A stretch of 64,000 nt of DNA, taken from positions 1 through 64,000 of the forward strand of contig NZ_CADFEI010000017.1 of the NCBI RefSeq assembly GCF_902833225.1. The letters run 5' to 3'. Numbering within the stretch: the stretch's first letter is position 1; each line of letters starts with the position of its first letter. This DNA comes from Burkholderia sp. BCC1644. Its GTDB lineage: Bacteria; Pseudomonadota; Gammaproteobacteria; Burkholderiales; Burkholderiaceae. Made by a program: the position numbers and the translations under genes. Under the pieces are notes generated by a model. It was not told where the DNA came from. It saw only the letters and a program-made list of their open reading frames with translations, and did no database searches. Positions 8,124 through 17,165 of the stretch are shown here, one piece after another.

Positions 8124-8780
8124 TTACGAGCGCGCGACGCTCGTCGCTTCGATGTACGCCTTGCGCTCGGCGGCCACGCGTTGCGCGGCCGGACGATCAC
8201 CGACCTGCTTCGCGTGCGCCTTCCAGTCGATGCCGGCGTCGAGCAGGAAATCGCGTCCGAATATGGCCTTCGTCGCCATCCCGATGACCGGCAGATGAAC
8301 CCACGCGGCGATGTCCGCGAGGCCGAACGAAGCGCCGAACACATACGGCGAAAACTGCGTCATCTGCTTGAACGCATCGATCGCGCGCGGCAGGCGCTTC
8401 TCGACGTGCGCCTTCATCCCGTCGCTGACCTTGCCGCCGAAAAACGCTTCCGTATAGACCTCGCGCGCCATCCATTCGAGATACAGCTCGAGCGTCTCGA
8501 CCAGTTCGCGCACCTTCGCGGCCGCGAACGGACTCGCCGGGAAAATGCCTTTCTCGGGATAGCGCGCGGCCAGGTATTCGATGATCACCTGCGACTCGAA
8601 CAGCGCGCCTTCTTCGGTCTTCAGGAACGGGATCTTGCCGAGCGGCGAATCGACGAGCTGGGCCGGATCGCTGATCGGCAAACCGCACACCGACTCCTCG
8701 AACGGGATGTCGTGCTCGAGCAGCACGAACTTCACCTTGTTGTAATAGTTGGACAACGGAATACCGCACAGCTGTAGCAT
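8124..8780 (-). CDS. Glutathione S-transferase family protein
   Basis: The 218-residue protein has an N-terminal thioredoxin-like domain (MLQLCGIPLSNYYNKVKFVL; LGKIPFLKTEEGALFESQVI with the cis-Pro and Glu-Ser glutathione-binding motif) and an all-helical C-terminal domain from about residue 90. It is a standard-length cytosolic GST of unknown substrate. GGAGACTCC, overlapping a possible ribosome binding site, precedes the start. It is convergent with the aminotransferase and divergent from the enoyl-CoA hydratase gene. Confidence 0.9.
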   Translation of the reverse strand: MLQLCGIPLSNYYNKVKFVLLEHDIPFEESVCGLPISDPAQLVDSPLGKIPFLKTEEGALFESQVIIEYLAARYPEKGIFPASPFAAAKVRELVETLELYLEWMAREVYTEAFFGGKVSDGMKAHVEKRLPRAIDAFKQMTQFSPYVFGASFGLADIAAWVHLPVIGMATKAIFGRDFLLDAGIDWKAHAKQVGDRPAAQRVAAERKAYIEATSVARS

Positions 8781-8982
8781 CGGAGTCTCCTTCCTTGCTG
8801 AAGCGCAGCCGCGACGGTGGCGGCCGCATCGGGATTCATCGCGCTGAAAAGCACGTTCGTGCTAGTCTAAAGCAAGTTTTGCGTTCGTCACGACAACATT
8901 ACATCCGCTGCGGCAGCCGTTCCGCCTGTCCGCGCAACATGCGCGGCGTCGCCGCCACGCCATCCGATGGAGACACGCTCGC

Positions 8983-9774
8983 ATGAGTGCTGAACTGCTG
9001 GCCTCGCGTCCGCCCGAGAGCGATTCGACGCTCGTCCTCACGCTGTCCAATCCCGGTGCGCGCAATGCGCTGCATCCCGACATGTACGCGGCCGGCATCG
9101 AAGCGATTGCCACCGCCGATCGCGATCCCGCGATTCGCGCAGTCGTACTGACGGGCGCCGATCGCTTCTTCTGTGCAGGCGGCAACCTGAACCGGTTACT
9201 CGAGAACCGTTCGAAAGATCCGTCCTACCAGGCCGACAGCATCGACCAGCTCGCCGCATGGGTCGCGGCGATCCGCGCCTCGACGAAACCGGTGATCGCA
9301 GCCGTCGAAGGCGCCGCGGCCGGCGCGGGCTTCTCGCTCGCGCTCGCGTGCGATCTCGTCGTCGCCGCGCACGACGCCAAATTCGTGATGTCGTATGCGC
9401 GCGTGGGGCTCACGCCGGACGGCGGCGGTTCGTGGTTCCTCGCGCGCGCACTGCCGCGCGCGACGGCGGCCGAGATCCTGTTCGAAGGCAAGCCGATCAC
9501 CGCCGAGCGCCTGCATGCGCTCGGCGTCGTGAACCGGCTCGCCGTGCCCGGCGCGGCACTGACCGACGCGCTCGCCTGGGCCGACGCACTCGCCGGCATC
9601 TCGCCGAATGCGCTCACGCGCATCAAGTCGCTGCTCGACGATGCGACGACGCAACCGCTCGAACCGCATCTCGGCACCGAGCGCGATCATTTCGTCGCGT
9701 CGCTGCATCATGCGGACGGGCTCGAAGGCATCACCGCATTTCTCGAGAAACGCCAGCCGCGCTACAAGCGCTGA
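8983..9774 (+). CDS. Enoyl-CoA hydratase/isomerase (crotonase family)
   Basis: This 263-residue crotonase-fold protein has the oxyanion-hole segments FFCAGGNLNRL and AAVEGAAAGAGFSLALACDL. The usual first catalytic Glu position of enoyl-CoA hydratase falls in the SYARVGLTPDGGGSWFLAR region, where Asp is present, as in several 1,2-epoxyphenylacetyl-CoA isomerase/oxepin-CoA hydrolase-like paralogues. The exact reaction is therefore uncertain. It could work with the acyl-CoA dehydrogenases and MaoC hydratases encoded 1-5 kb to the right. The ATG at 8983 has GGAG 11 nt upstream. Confidence 0.87.
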   Translation: MSAELLASRPPESDSTLVLTLSNPGARNALHPDMYAAGIEAIATADRDPAIRAVVLTGADRFFCAGGNLNRLLENRSKDPSYQADSIDQLAAWVAAIRASTKPVIAAVEGAAAGAGFSLALACDLVVAAHDAKFVMSYARVGLTPDGGGSWFLARALPRATAAEILFEGKPITAERLHALGVVNRLAVPGAALTDALAWADALAGISPNALTRIKSLLDDATTQPLEPHLGTERDHFVASLHHADGLEGITAFLEKRQPRYKR

Positions 9775-10014
9775 TCCGCTCCGTCCGCTCTCGACATGCC
9801 GCGGCGGCGCCCTGTCGCCAAGGCGATCGAAACCGCGCAAAAAATGCCCTGACACACGTCGCACACAACGTCGGCGACGCGCTCCACGTCGCCCGCGCAC
9901 ACGTATCCGCGGGCACGTTTCCGTCGCCAGCAGCCCGCGTCGATCCATGCTCTAATGACCGCCTGTCGCGGCGCTCCCGGCGTCGCTTTCGCGCATGCAA
10001 CCAAGGAGTTGACG

Positions 10015-10707
10015 ATGATCGACGTCTATAGCTGGGCGACCCCGAACGGCCACAAGGTGCACATCATGCTCGAGGAAACGGGCCTCGCATACCGTGTACA
10101 TCCGGTCGATATCGGCGCTGGCGACCAGTTCGAGCCCGACTTCCTGAAGATCAGCCCGAACAACAAGATCCCGGCCATCGTTGATCCGGACGGCCCCGGC
10201 GGCAAGCCGATCTCACTGTTCGAATCGGGCGCGATCCTGATCTATCTCGCGGAGAAGACCGGCAAGTTCCTGCCGACCGATCCGGCCGCGCGCTATGCGA
10301 CGCTCGAGTGGCTGATGTTCCAGATGGGCGGTGTCGGTCCGATGCTCGGACAGGCGCATCACTTCCGCCTGTATGCGCCGGAGAAGATCGAGTACGCGGT
10401 CAACCGCTACACGAACGAAGCGAAGCGCCTGTACAACGTGATGGACAAGCGCCTCGGCGAATCCGAATACCTCGCGGGCGACGCGTACACGATCGCAGAC
10501 ATTGCGACGTTCCCGTGGACGCGCTCGTGGCAGAACCAGGGCATCGTGCTCGACGAGTTGCCGAACGTGAAGCGCTGGTTTGACGCGATCGCCGCGCGAC
10601 CGGCCGTGCAGCGCGGCGTCGAAGTGCTCGCGTCGATGCGCAAGGCACTGCAGGACGACAAGGCACGCGAAGTGTTGTTCGGCGCGACGCAATACGCGAA
10701 GCACTGA
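10015..10707 (+). CDS. yfcG: YfcG-like glutathione transferase / disulfide-bond oxidoreductase
   Basis: The product has 230 residues from the ATG at 10015, which follows AAGGAG with 6 nt spacing; a longer frame from 9955 lacks a ribosome binding site. The N-terminus MIDVYSWATPNGHKVHIMLEE and the block KISPNNKIPAIVDPDG, followed by SLFESGAILIYLAEKTG, align closely with E. coli YfcG. YfcG is a Nu-class GST that binds two glutathiones and reduces disulfides. A conserved Thr-Pro-Asn replaces the thioredoxin CXXC. The cytosolic role is probably glutathione-dependent redox repair. Confidence 0.88.
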   Translation: MIDVYSWATPNGHKVHIMLEETGLAYRVHPVDIGAGDQFEPDFLKISPNNKIPAIVDPDGPGGKPISLFESGAILIYLAEKTGKFLPTDPAARYATLEWLMFQMGGVGPMLGQAHHFRLYAPEKIEYAVNRYTNEAKRLYNVMDKRLGESEYLAGDAYTIADIATFPWTRSWQNQGIVLDELPNVKRWFDAIAARPAVQRGVEVLASMRKALQDDKAREVLFGATQYAKH

Positions 10708-10728
10708 CACGCACGTGACGTGACAGAC

Positions 10729-10754
10729 GGGGCGGCATCCGTGCGCGCCGCCCC
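10729..10754. terminator. GC-rich hairpin between convergent genes
   Basis: GGGGCGGC (10729-10736) and GCCGCCCC (10747-10754) pair perfectly over 8 bp. There is no T-run on either side, so it is at best a weak or Rho-assisted terminator shared by the yfcG-like gene and the convergent MaoC gene. Confidence 0.4.
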
Positions 10755-10759
10755 GCGCC

Positions 10760-11236
10760 TCAGAAGTAATGCAGCGTGATGAACTCCGCCGCGCACACCA
10801 GCAGCGGCGCATCGGGACGCTCGGCCTGGATCGACACCGACCACGTCACCTGCACGCCGCCCTGCGCGGCGTCGGCGGTTTCCTTCACCGCAAACAGCGC
10901 GCGCACGCGTGCACCGACCGGCACCGGCTTCAGGAATCGCACGCGATTCAGTCCGTAGTTCACCCCCATCTTCTGCTCGAAGCGCATCGCATCGGTCATC
11001 AACGCGGGAATCAGCGACAGCGTCAGGAACCCGTGCGCGATCGGCCCGCCGAACGGCGACTCGCGTCGCGCGCGTTCGGGATCGACGTGGATCCATTGAT
11101 GATCGCCGGTCGCATCGGCGAACCCGTCGACACGAGGCTGGTCGATCGCGATCCAGCCGCTCGCGAGCGGCTCCGCGCCGACCCGCGCCTGCAGCGCCGA
11201 CGCCGACGCGATCAGCGGCAAGGTCACGTCGGTCAT
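10760..11236 (-). CDS. MaoC family (R)-hydratase, distal of two
   Basis: This 158-residue single hot-dog protein carries the hydratase-2 motif in FADATGDHQWIHVDPERAR (catalytic Asp and His), followed by FGGPIAHGFLTLSLIP. It should add water to trans-2-enoyl-CoA thioesters. It is the last gene of a four-gene operon. Its ATG overlaps the stop of the preceding MaoC gene in an ATGA arrangement, which suggests translational coupling and possibly a heteromeric complex. Confidence 0.88.
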   Translation of the reverse strand: MTDVTLPLIASASALQARVGAEPLASGWIAIDQPRVDGFADATGDHQWIHVDPERARRESPFGGPIAHGFLTLSLIPALMTDAMRFEQKMGVNYGLNRVRFLKPVPVGARVRALFAVKETADAAQGGVQVTWSVSIQAERPDAPLLVCAAEFITLHYF

Positions 11237-11694
11237 GCGTTCGTTCCTCCCGGATGGCGGAGCCCGAAGAGCACCTTCGTGTGCACGCTGATCACCGTCT
11301 CGCCGGCTTCGTTCGTGCCGACCCACTCCGTCGACACGATGCCGCGGTCGGGCTTGCTCTCCGACACGCGCTTGTCGTGGACCTTCTGGTACATCGTGAT
11401 CGTGTCGCCGGCCCGCACCGGCTTGAGCCAGCGGATCGAGTCGATGCCCGGCGAGCCCATGCTGGTCGAATCCGGCCCGAGCTTCTTGATGAGCAGGCTC
11501 ATGAACACCGAGCACGTATGCCAGCCGCTCGCGACAAGCCCGCCGAAATGCGATGCCTTCCCGGCTTCCTCGTCGAGGTGGAACGGCTGCGGGTCATAGC
11601 GTTTCGCGAACGCCTTGATGTCGTCGGGCTCGAACGTGTAGCGGCCCACTTCGGTGGTGCTGCCGACCACCAGGTCTTCGTAACTGATACCCAC
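11233..11694 (-). CDS. MaoC family dehydratase/hydratase, proximal of two
   Basis: This hot-dog-fold protein keeps an Asp-x4-His arrangement (FAKRYDPQPFHLDEEA) and FGGLVASGWHT, so it looks catalytically competent. I place the start at a GTG (11694), because AAGGAG lies 8 nt upstream and the sequence then begins MGISYEDL; this gives 153 residues. An ATG at 11736 that overlaps the stop of the upstream dehydrogenase gene would add 14 residues. Its product could form a heteromer with the second MaoC protein encoded immediately downstream. Confidence 0.85.
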   Translation of the reverse strand: MGISYEDLVVGSTTEVGRYTFEPDDIKAFAKRYDPQPFHLDEEAGKASHFGGLVASGWHTCSVFMSLLIKKLGPDSTSMGSPGIDSIRWLKPVRAGDTITMYQKVHDKRVSESKPDRGIVSTEWVGTNEAGETVISVHTKVLFGLRHPGGTNA

Positions 11695-11732
11695 TTGCAA
11701 GTCTCCTTGTCTGGCGCGCTCGCGCGTCGCCG

Positions 11733-12866
11733 TCATGCCGCGTCGGTCTGCGCGAAATCGGGCAGCGCCGCGATGCGCGCAAGATGATGATCGGTGTCGC
11801 CGAGCGTCGTCTCGATGATCGTCAGCCGCTTGAACAAATGCGCGGCGGCGACCTCGTTGGTCACGCCCATGCCACCGTGCAACTGGACGGCCTGCTGGCC
11901 GACGAAGCGTGCGGCCGCACCGACACGCGCCTTCGCGGCCGATACGGCCTTGCGCCGCGCATCGGCGTCGCCGCTCGCATAGCGCACCGCCGCCAGATAG
12001 GTCAGCGAACGCGCCTGCTCCGCATGGATCAGCATGTCGACCATCCGGTGCTGCAGCGCCTGGAAACGCGCGATCGGCACGCCGAACTGCTCGCGTGTCT
12101 TCGTATATTCGACCGTCGCACGATTCAGTTCGTCGAGCGCGCCGACCGCTTCCGCGCACAGCAGGAACGTCGCGTAATCGGCAATCTGCTCGAGCGCCGC
12201 CGCGTCGCGCGCCCCGCCCGTCAGCAATCGGGCCGGCGTTTCGTTGAATTCGATCGTCGCGGCACGCTGGCCGTCGATCGTCCGGTAGTCGGCCACCTTC
12301 GCGTTCGCCGCATCGCGTTCGACGACGAAAAGGCCGATGCCGCCACCATCGACGCGCGCAGGCACGATCCACGCATGCGCCTGTGCGCCGTGCTGTACGA
12401 CCGACTTGGTGCCGGTCAGCCGGTACGTGCCGCCCTGTTCGTGCGCGTGCGTGTCGAGTTCGTACAGGTCGTAGCGCGCATGCGGTTCATGGAACGCAAC
12501 CGCCAGCCGTTTCTGCCCCTGTGCGACGGCCTCCAGCAGCGCCGCATCCTCGCCCGCGCCGGAGCCGGCGATACGCAATGCCTCGACGCCGACCGCCGTG
12601 GCCCAGTACGGCTCGATCACGAGCGCACGGCCGAGCTCCTGCATCACGACCAGCATGTCGACGGGGCCGCCGCCGAAGCCGCCCTGTGCGTCCGGCACGG
12701 GCAGCGCGGTCAGCCCCAGTTCCGTGAACGCGCCCCATTGCGTGTCCGACACGCCCGTGTCGCTGCGCACGATCGCCTGGCGCGCGTCGAAGCCGTATCG
12801 CTCGCCGAGATAACGGCGCAGCGCGCCGGCGAACTGCTGCTGCTCATCGGTAAAGCTGAAATCCAT
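11733..12866 (-). CDS. Acyl-CoA dehydrogenase, second of a pair
   Basis: This 377-residue acyl-CoA dehydrogenase starts MDFSFTDEQQQFAGALRRYLG. It has the FAD-binding middle domain (LTGTKSVVQHGAQAHAWIVPAR) and the C-terminal helical domain (QLHGGMGVTNEVAAAHLFKRL). It lies 19 nt downstream of another dehydrogenase of a different subgroup. This paired layout recalls alpha2-beta2 heteromeric dehydrogenases of steroid side-chain catabolism, in which only one subunit has the catalytic Glu. Here the canonical EIQ motif near the C-terminus is missing, so this may be the non-catalytic partner. That is inference. Confidence 0.88.
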   Translation of the reverse strand: MDFSFTDEQQQFAGALRRYLGERYGFDARQAIVRSDTGVSDTQWGAFTELGLTALPVPDAQGGFGGGPVDMLVVMQELGRALVIEPYWATAVGVEALRIAGSGAGEDAALLEAVAQGQKRLAVAFHEPHARYDLYELDTHAHEQGGTYRLTGTKSVVQHGAQAHAWIVPARVDGGGIGLFVVERDAANAKVADYRTIDGQRAATIEFNETPARLLTGGARDAAALEQIADYATFLLCAEAVGALDELNRATVEYTKTREQFGVPIARFQALQHRMVDMLIHAEQARSLTYLAAVRYASGDADARRKAVSAAKARVGAAARFVGQQAVQLHGGMGVTNEVAAAHLFKRLTIIETTLGDTDHHLARIAALPDFAQTDAA

Positions 12867-12885
12867 GGTTGTCTCCGTTCCCTGA

Positions 12886-14082
12886 TCACAGCCCCAGAAT
12901 CATCTGCGCGATGATGTTCTTCTGGATCTCGTTCGAACCGCCGTAGATCGATGTCTTCCGGTAATTGAAGTAGTACGCGGCGAGCGGCGCCGCATCGTCG
13001 TCGCCCGCGATGCTGTGCTCGCGCTCGCCGTCGAGGAACGGCACGTCGAATGGCGCGGCGAGCGGGCCGATCGCGTCGACCATCAGTTCGGTGAGCGCCT
13101 GCTGCACCTCGGTGCCCTTGATCTTCAGCATCGATGCCTCGGGGCCGGGCCCCTTGCCGCTCGTCTCGCGGCTGACGACGCGCAGCACCGTCACCTCGAG
13201 CGCCATCAGCTCGACTTCGAGCGCCGCGACCTTCGCGGCGAACACCGGATCGGCGAGCAACGGCTTGCCGTTCTTGCGCTGGTTCGACGCCACGCGCTTC
13301 AGGAATGCGAGTTCGCGCTTCGACGCACCGACGCGCGCGATGCCGGTCCGTTCATGGCCGAGCAGGTATTTCGCATAAGTCCAGCCGCGGTTCTCGTCGC
13401 CGACGAGGTTCTCGACCGGCACCTTCACGTCCTCGAAGAACACTTCGTTGACCTCCCGGTCCTCGTCGAGCATGACGATGGGTCGCACCGTGATGCCGGG
13501 CGTCTTCATGTCGATCAGCAGGAACGAGATACCCTCCTGCTTCTTCGCGGCCGGATCGGTGCGCACGAGGCAGAACATCATGTCGGCGTACTGGCCGAGC
13601 GTCGTCCAGGTCTTCTGGCCGTTGACGACATAGTGGTCGCCGTGGCGCTCGGCGCGCGTGCGCAACGAGGCGAGGTCGGATCCCGATCCGGGCTCCGAGT
13701 AACCCTGGCACCACCAGTCGGAACCGTCGAGTATGCGCGGCAGATAGTGGCGTTTCTGTGCTTCGCTGCCGTACTTCATCAGCACCGGCGCGACCATCGA
13801 TACGCCAAACGGCAGCACGGTCGGCGCACCGATCCGCGCGCACTCCTCGTCCCAGATATGCCGCTGCGTCGCGTTCCAGCCCGGGCCGCCGTATTCGACG
13901 GGCCAGGCGGGCGCAGACCAGCCGCGCTGGCCGAGAATCCGGTGCCAGCTCGCGAAATCCTCGCGCTCGAGTCGTTTGTGATCGAGTACTTTGGCGCGCA
14001 GTGCGTGAGGCAGGTTGGCCTCGAGCCAGGCGCGGACGTCAACGCGGAATGCGTCGTCGGCGGGGGAATAATCCAGATCCAT
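12886..14082 (-). CDS. Acyl-CoA dehydrogenase, first of a pair
   Basis: This 398-residue flavoprotein has the N-terminal helical domain, the FAD-contacting GYSEPGSGSDLASLRTRAER and VVNGQKTWTTLGQYADMMF, and the C-terminal motif IYGGSNEIQKNIIAQMILGL. It should oxidise an acyl-CoA to the 2-enoyl-CoA and pass electrons to ETF. It is the first gene of a minus-strand operon (dehydrogenase, dehydrogenase, MaoC, MaoC) with gaps of 19 nt or less, or overlaps, except for about 38 nt before the first MaoC gene. The chain type is unknown. Confidence 0.9.
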   Translation of the reverse strand: MDLDYSPADDAFRVDVRAWLEANLPHALRAKVLDHKRLEREDFASWHRILGQRGWSAPAWPVEYGGPGWNATQRHIWDEECARIGAPTVLPFGVSMVAPVLMKYGSEAQKRHYLPRILDGSDWWCQGYSEPGSGSDLASLRTRAERHGDHYVVNGQKTWTTLGQYADMMFCLVRTDPAAKKQEGISFLLIDMKTPGITVRPIVMLDEDREVNEVFFEDVKVPVENLVGDENRGWTYAKYLLGHERTGIARVGASKRELAFLKRVASNQRKNGKPLLADPVFAAKVAALEVELMALEVTVLRVVSRETSGKGPGPEASMLKIKGTEVQQALTELMVDAIGPLAAPFDVPFLDGEREHSIAGDDDAAPLAAYYFNYRKTSIYGGSNEIQKNIIAQMILGL

Positions 14083-14187
14083 GCGCAGTGTCTCCTGTCG
14101 ACCGGAGTTAGCGCTTTAGCGGTTACTCCGGTCCCATGCAGACGCTCGCCGCGGCCGTCCGGCCCGGCAAAGGACCCACTGCGTACG

Positions 14188-14610
14188 TCATTGCAGCGGT
14201 TCTTTCAGCGCGGCGGGAATCGGCAGCGGCATCACGTCGATGCCTTCTTCAGCCAGGGATTGCGCGTCTTCGGGCGTCGTGACGCCACGAATGCTGCGTG
14301 CGGGCGCCTCGTTGTAATGAATGCGCCGCGCTTCCTCGGCGAAGCGCTCGCCCACGTTCTCGGTCTTCTCCAGCACCTCGCGCAGTGCGCGCATCACCTG
14401 CGCCTGCAGCGCACGCGGATCGGCCGGCTGGGCCTGCGTCGCACCCGACAGGTTCAGGCGCGGCGCCGACGGCAGACGGTTGACCTCGGTCGTCCCGCAC
14501 ACCGGACATTCGACCAGCTTGCGGGACAACTGCGCTTCGAATTCATCGGCGGAAGCGAACCAGCCTTCGAACCGATGACCGTGCGGGCACTGTAAATCGA
14601 GGACCTTCAT
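14188..14610 (-). CDS. DUF1178 family protein
   Basis: This 140-residue protein begins MKVLDLQCPHGHRFEGWF. CPHGH and CPVCG (about residues 8 and 36) form a rubredoxin/zinc-ribbon-like knuckle, and the C-terminal helix carries LREVLEKTENVGERFAEEAR. This is the DUF1178 family, present in alpha- and betaproteobacteria with no assigned role. It probably binds zinc. It is a single gene between the acyl-CoA operon and the NUDIX gene. Confidence 0.88.
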   Translation of the reverse strand: MKVLDLQCPHGHRFEGWFASADEFEAQLSRKLVECPVCGTTEVNRLPSAPRLNLSGATQAQPADPRALQAQVMRALREVLEKTENVGERFAEEARRIHYNEAPARSIRGVTTPEDAQSLAEEGIDVMPLPIPAALKEPLQ

Positions 14611-14746
14611 GCTGAATCAGGGCGTGTGGCGAGTGTAGCGCAAAAAGCGCTTTTGTGAACGATCGTGCTAAATCCCGATCGCGCGGCGCGAACGCACCGC
14701 GTCACCGGATTGTAACGCGGCGCCCCACCCGCCGCTGACGCCACGC

Positions 14747-15337
14747 TCAGGGCGTCACGACCGGCCCGAGCGGCCAGGTGCCGGACAGCACCTTGTCGAG
14801 CCACATCGTGCCGATGATCGTCTTCACATCGGTGATCTGGCCGGTGCGCACCCATTCCTGCAGGTCGGCTTGCGTCGCCGTAAAGGTTTCGAGGAATTCG
14901 CCTTCGTCGAGCTTGCGCTCGCCGGCCGTCAGCCCGCGCGCAAGGTACAGGTCGATGAATTCGGTCGAATAGGAAATGATCGGGTGAATGCGGGCCAGGA
15001 ACACGTATTCGCGTGCCGTATAACCCGTTTCCTCGCGCAGTTCGCGCACGGCGCACGCGAGCGCGCCTTCGTTCGGATCGAGCTTGCCGGCCGGGAATTC
15101 GGCCATCACCTTGCCGATCGGGTAGCGATACTGGCTTTCCATCAGCACGCGGCCGTCGTCGAACAGCGGGATCACCATCACCGCGCCCGGATGCTGGACG
15201 TATTCGCGCGTGGCCTTCTTGCCGTCCGGCAGGCGGACGGTATCGCGCTTGAGCTTGAGGAACGAGCCTTCGAAAATCGCCTCGCTCTCGAGGCAGGTTT
15301 CGGTCAGTGCGGCGTCGTGATTGGGTAGTTCGGCCAT
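14747..15337 (-). CDS. NUDIX hydrolase (ADP-ribose pyrophosphatase-like)
   Basis: The product has 196 residues from the ATG at 15337, with GGAG about 10 nt upstream. A much longer open frame has no support. The Nudix box is complete: GKLDPNEGALACAVRELREE followed by TGY. Pro and Ala residues after the box (ARIHPIISYSTEFIDLYLARGL) fit ADP-ribose pyrophosphatases, which hydrolyse ADP-ribose to AMP and ribose 5-phosphate. It is the second gene after nuoN, a common arrangement in Burkholderia. The link with NADH metabolism is suggestive but unproven. Confidence 0.9.
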   Translation of the reverse strand: MAELPNHDAALTETCLESEAIFEGSFLKLKRDTVRLPDGKKATREYVQHPGAVMVIPLFDDGRVLMESQYRYPIGKVMAEFPAGKLDPNEGALACAVRELREETGYTAREYVFLARIHPIISYSTEFIDLYLARGLTAGERKLDEGEFLETFTATQADLQEWVRTGQITDVKTIIGTMWLDKVLSGTWPLGPVVTP

Positions 15338-15378
15338 CGGCGGGCTCCGGAGGAATGAGCACGCGACGGCCGAAGCCG

Positions 15379-15675
15379 TCAGCGTCGTTTGACGAGATAC
15401 TGGAACGTGAAGCCGGGGAACGCGAACACGATGAAGAGACTGAACGTGATCGCGTAGAACTGCCAGCCTTGTTCGAAGCGGTTGCCGGCGCGCGACTCGA
15501 GCCAGAAGCCGAGCGCGCCGACGATGAAATACAGCACGATCAGCTCGCCGATCCGCACCCACGCACTCTTCTTCGCCGCGCCGAACGGCACGACGGCGAA
15601 GAGGCGTTGGTTCAGGAACGGCAGGTTGGCGCACACGAGCGCCAACAGCACGATAAACCAGCCGGCTGCCGACAT
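15379..15675 (-). CDS. DUF2818 family membrane protein
   Basis: This 98-residue protein has three hydrophobic segments (about 4-22, 42-60 and 72-92) and a C-terminal VKRR. It belongs to the DUF2818 family, found after nuoN in betaproteobacteria. Its ATG overlaps the nuoN stop codon by one base (TAATG), so the two are translationally coupled. A role as accessory or assembly factor of complex I is an inference from this linkage. Confidence 0.87.
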   Translation of the reverse strand: MSAAGWFIVLLALVCANLPFLNQRLFAVVPFGAAKKSAWVRIGELIVLYFIVGALGFWLESRAGNRFEQGWQFYAITFSLFIVFAFPGFTFQYLVKRR

Positions 15676-17141
15676 TACAGCGGCAGCGTGTGACGGATTG
15701 CCTGCAGGCAGGCCGTCAGCAGCGGGCTCGGGATCAGGCCGAGCACGACGACCGCCAGGCCGTTCAGCACGAGGATCGTGCGCTTGCAGAAATCACCCGA
15801 GATCGGCGTCGAATCCTGCGGTGCATCGAAGTACATCAGCTTCACGATGCGCAGGTAGAAGAACGCGCCGAACAGCGACGTGATCACGGCCAGCACGGCC
15901 AGCCACGTGAGGCCCGCGTTGACGGTCGCCTCGAGCACGGCCAGCTTCGCGTAGAAACCAACGGTCGGCGGAATGCCGGCCAGCGAGAACATCATGACCA
16001 TCATCACGAACGCGAACACCGGGCTGCGCTTGTTGAGGCCCTTGAAGTCGTCGATCGTATCGGCTTCGAAATCGCGGCGTGCGAGCAGCATCACCACGCC
16101 GAACGAGCCGAGCGTCGTGATCAGGTAGACGATCGCGTAGAACATCGCCGAGCTGTAGGCGTTCGCCGGTGCCGCTGCGTCGCCCTTCACGATGCCCGCG
16201 AGCAGACCGAGCAGCACGAAGCCCATGTTCGAGATCGCCGAATACGCGAGCATCCGCTTGATGTTGCGCTGGACGATACCGGTGATGTTGCCGACGATCA
16301 GCGACAGCGCGGCGAGGATCACGAGCGCGGTCTGCCAGTTCTGTGCGAGCGGCAGCAGGCCCATCACCAGGAAGCGCAGACCCCACGCGAATGCGGCAAC
16401 CTTCGGGCCGCCGCCGACGAACAGCGTCATCGCGGTCGGTGCGCCCTGGTAGACGTCCGGCACCCACATGTGGAACGGCACGGCGCCGAGCTTGAACGCG
16501 ATACCGGCGACGATGAAGACCACGCCGAACATCAGCACGGCTGCGTCGGTATTGCCGCCGACCGCCTTGTACACCTCGCCCAGCTCGAGCGAGCCGGTCG
16601 CGCCGTAAAGCATCGAGATGCCGTACAGCACGAAGCCCGACGCAAGCGCGCCCAGCACGTAGTACTTCATCGCAGCTTCGCTCGACTGTGCGGCGTCGCG
16701 GCGCAGCGCGATGACTGCGTACAGCGACAGCGACATCAGTTCGAGACCGAGGTACAGCGTCAGGAAGTTGTTGCCCGACACCATGACCAGCTGGCCGAGC
16801 AGCGAGAACATGCCGAGCAGGAACACGTCGCCGCGGAACATGTCGCGATCTTCGAGGTACTTGCGCGAATAGACGAGCGAAACCGCGAAACCGAACGACA
16901 CGACAGCCTTCATCATGCTCGCGAACGAGTCGACGACGACCATCTTCGAGAAGAAGTAGTACTGCTGCGGGTCGAGTGCCTGCACCGCGAACCACACGCC
17001 GGCGACGACCGACGAAACAACCGCGATCAGATAGGTCAGGCGACGGCCGGAAGCACCGGTAAAGGTGTCGTTCAGCCATGCGACGACGATGGCGGCCATC
17101 ACCAGCGCGTCAGGCAACAGGACATTCATAGGAGCGTTCAT
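15675..17141 (-). CDS. nuoN: NADH-quinone oxidoreductase subunit N
   Basis: This 488-residue, about 14-helix membrane subunit of respiratory complex I is one of three antiporter-like proton-pumping subunits. VVDSFASMMKAVVSFGF, LYLGLELMSLSLYAVIAL and FKLGAVPFHMWVPDVYQGAP are family signatures, with the conserved Glu and Lys in the membrane helices. It is the last nuo gene, 24 nt after nuoM, and overlaps the DUF2818 gene. Confidence 0.96.
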   Translation of the reverse strand: MNAPMNVLLPDALVMAAIVVAWLNDTFTGASGRRLTYLIAVVSSVVAGVWFAVQALDPQQYYFFSKMVVVDSFASMMKAVVSFGFAVSLVYSRKYLEDRDMFRGDVFLLGMFSLLGQLVMVSGNNFLTLYLGLELMSLSLYAVIALRRDAAQSSEAAMKYYVLGALASGFVLYGISMLYGATGSLELGEVYKAVGGNTDAAVLMFGVVFIVAGIAFKLGAVPFHMWVPDVYQGAPTAMTLFVGGGPKVAAFAWGLRFLVMGLLPLAQNWQTALVILAALSLIVGNITGIVQRNIKRMLAYSAISNMGFVLLGLLAGIVKGDAAAPANAYSSAMFYAIVYLITTLGSFGVVMLLARRDFEADTIDDFKGLNKRSPVFAFVMMVMMFSLAGIPPTVGFYAKLAVLEATVNAGLTWLAVLAVITSLFGAFFYLRIVKLMYFDAPQDSTPISGDFCKRTILVLNGLAVVVLGLIPSPLLTACLQAIRHTLPL

Positions 17142-17165
17142 GATCTAGAGTTCCTCCGCTCGCGA

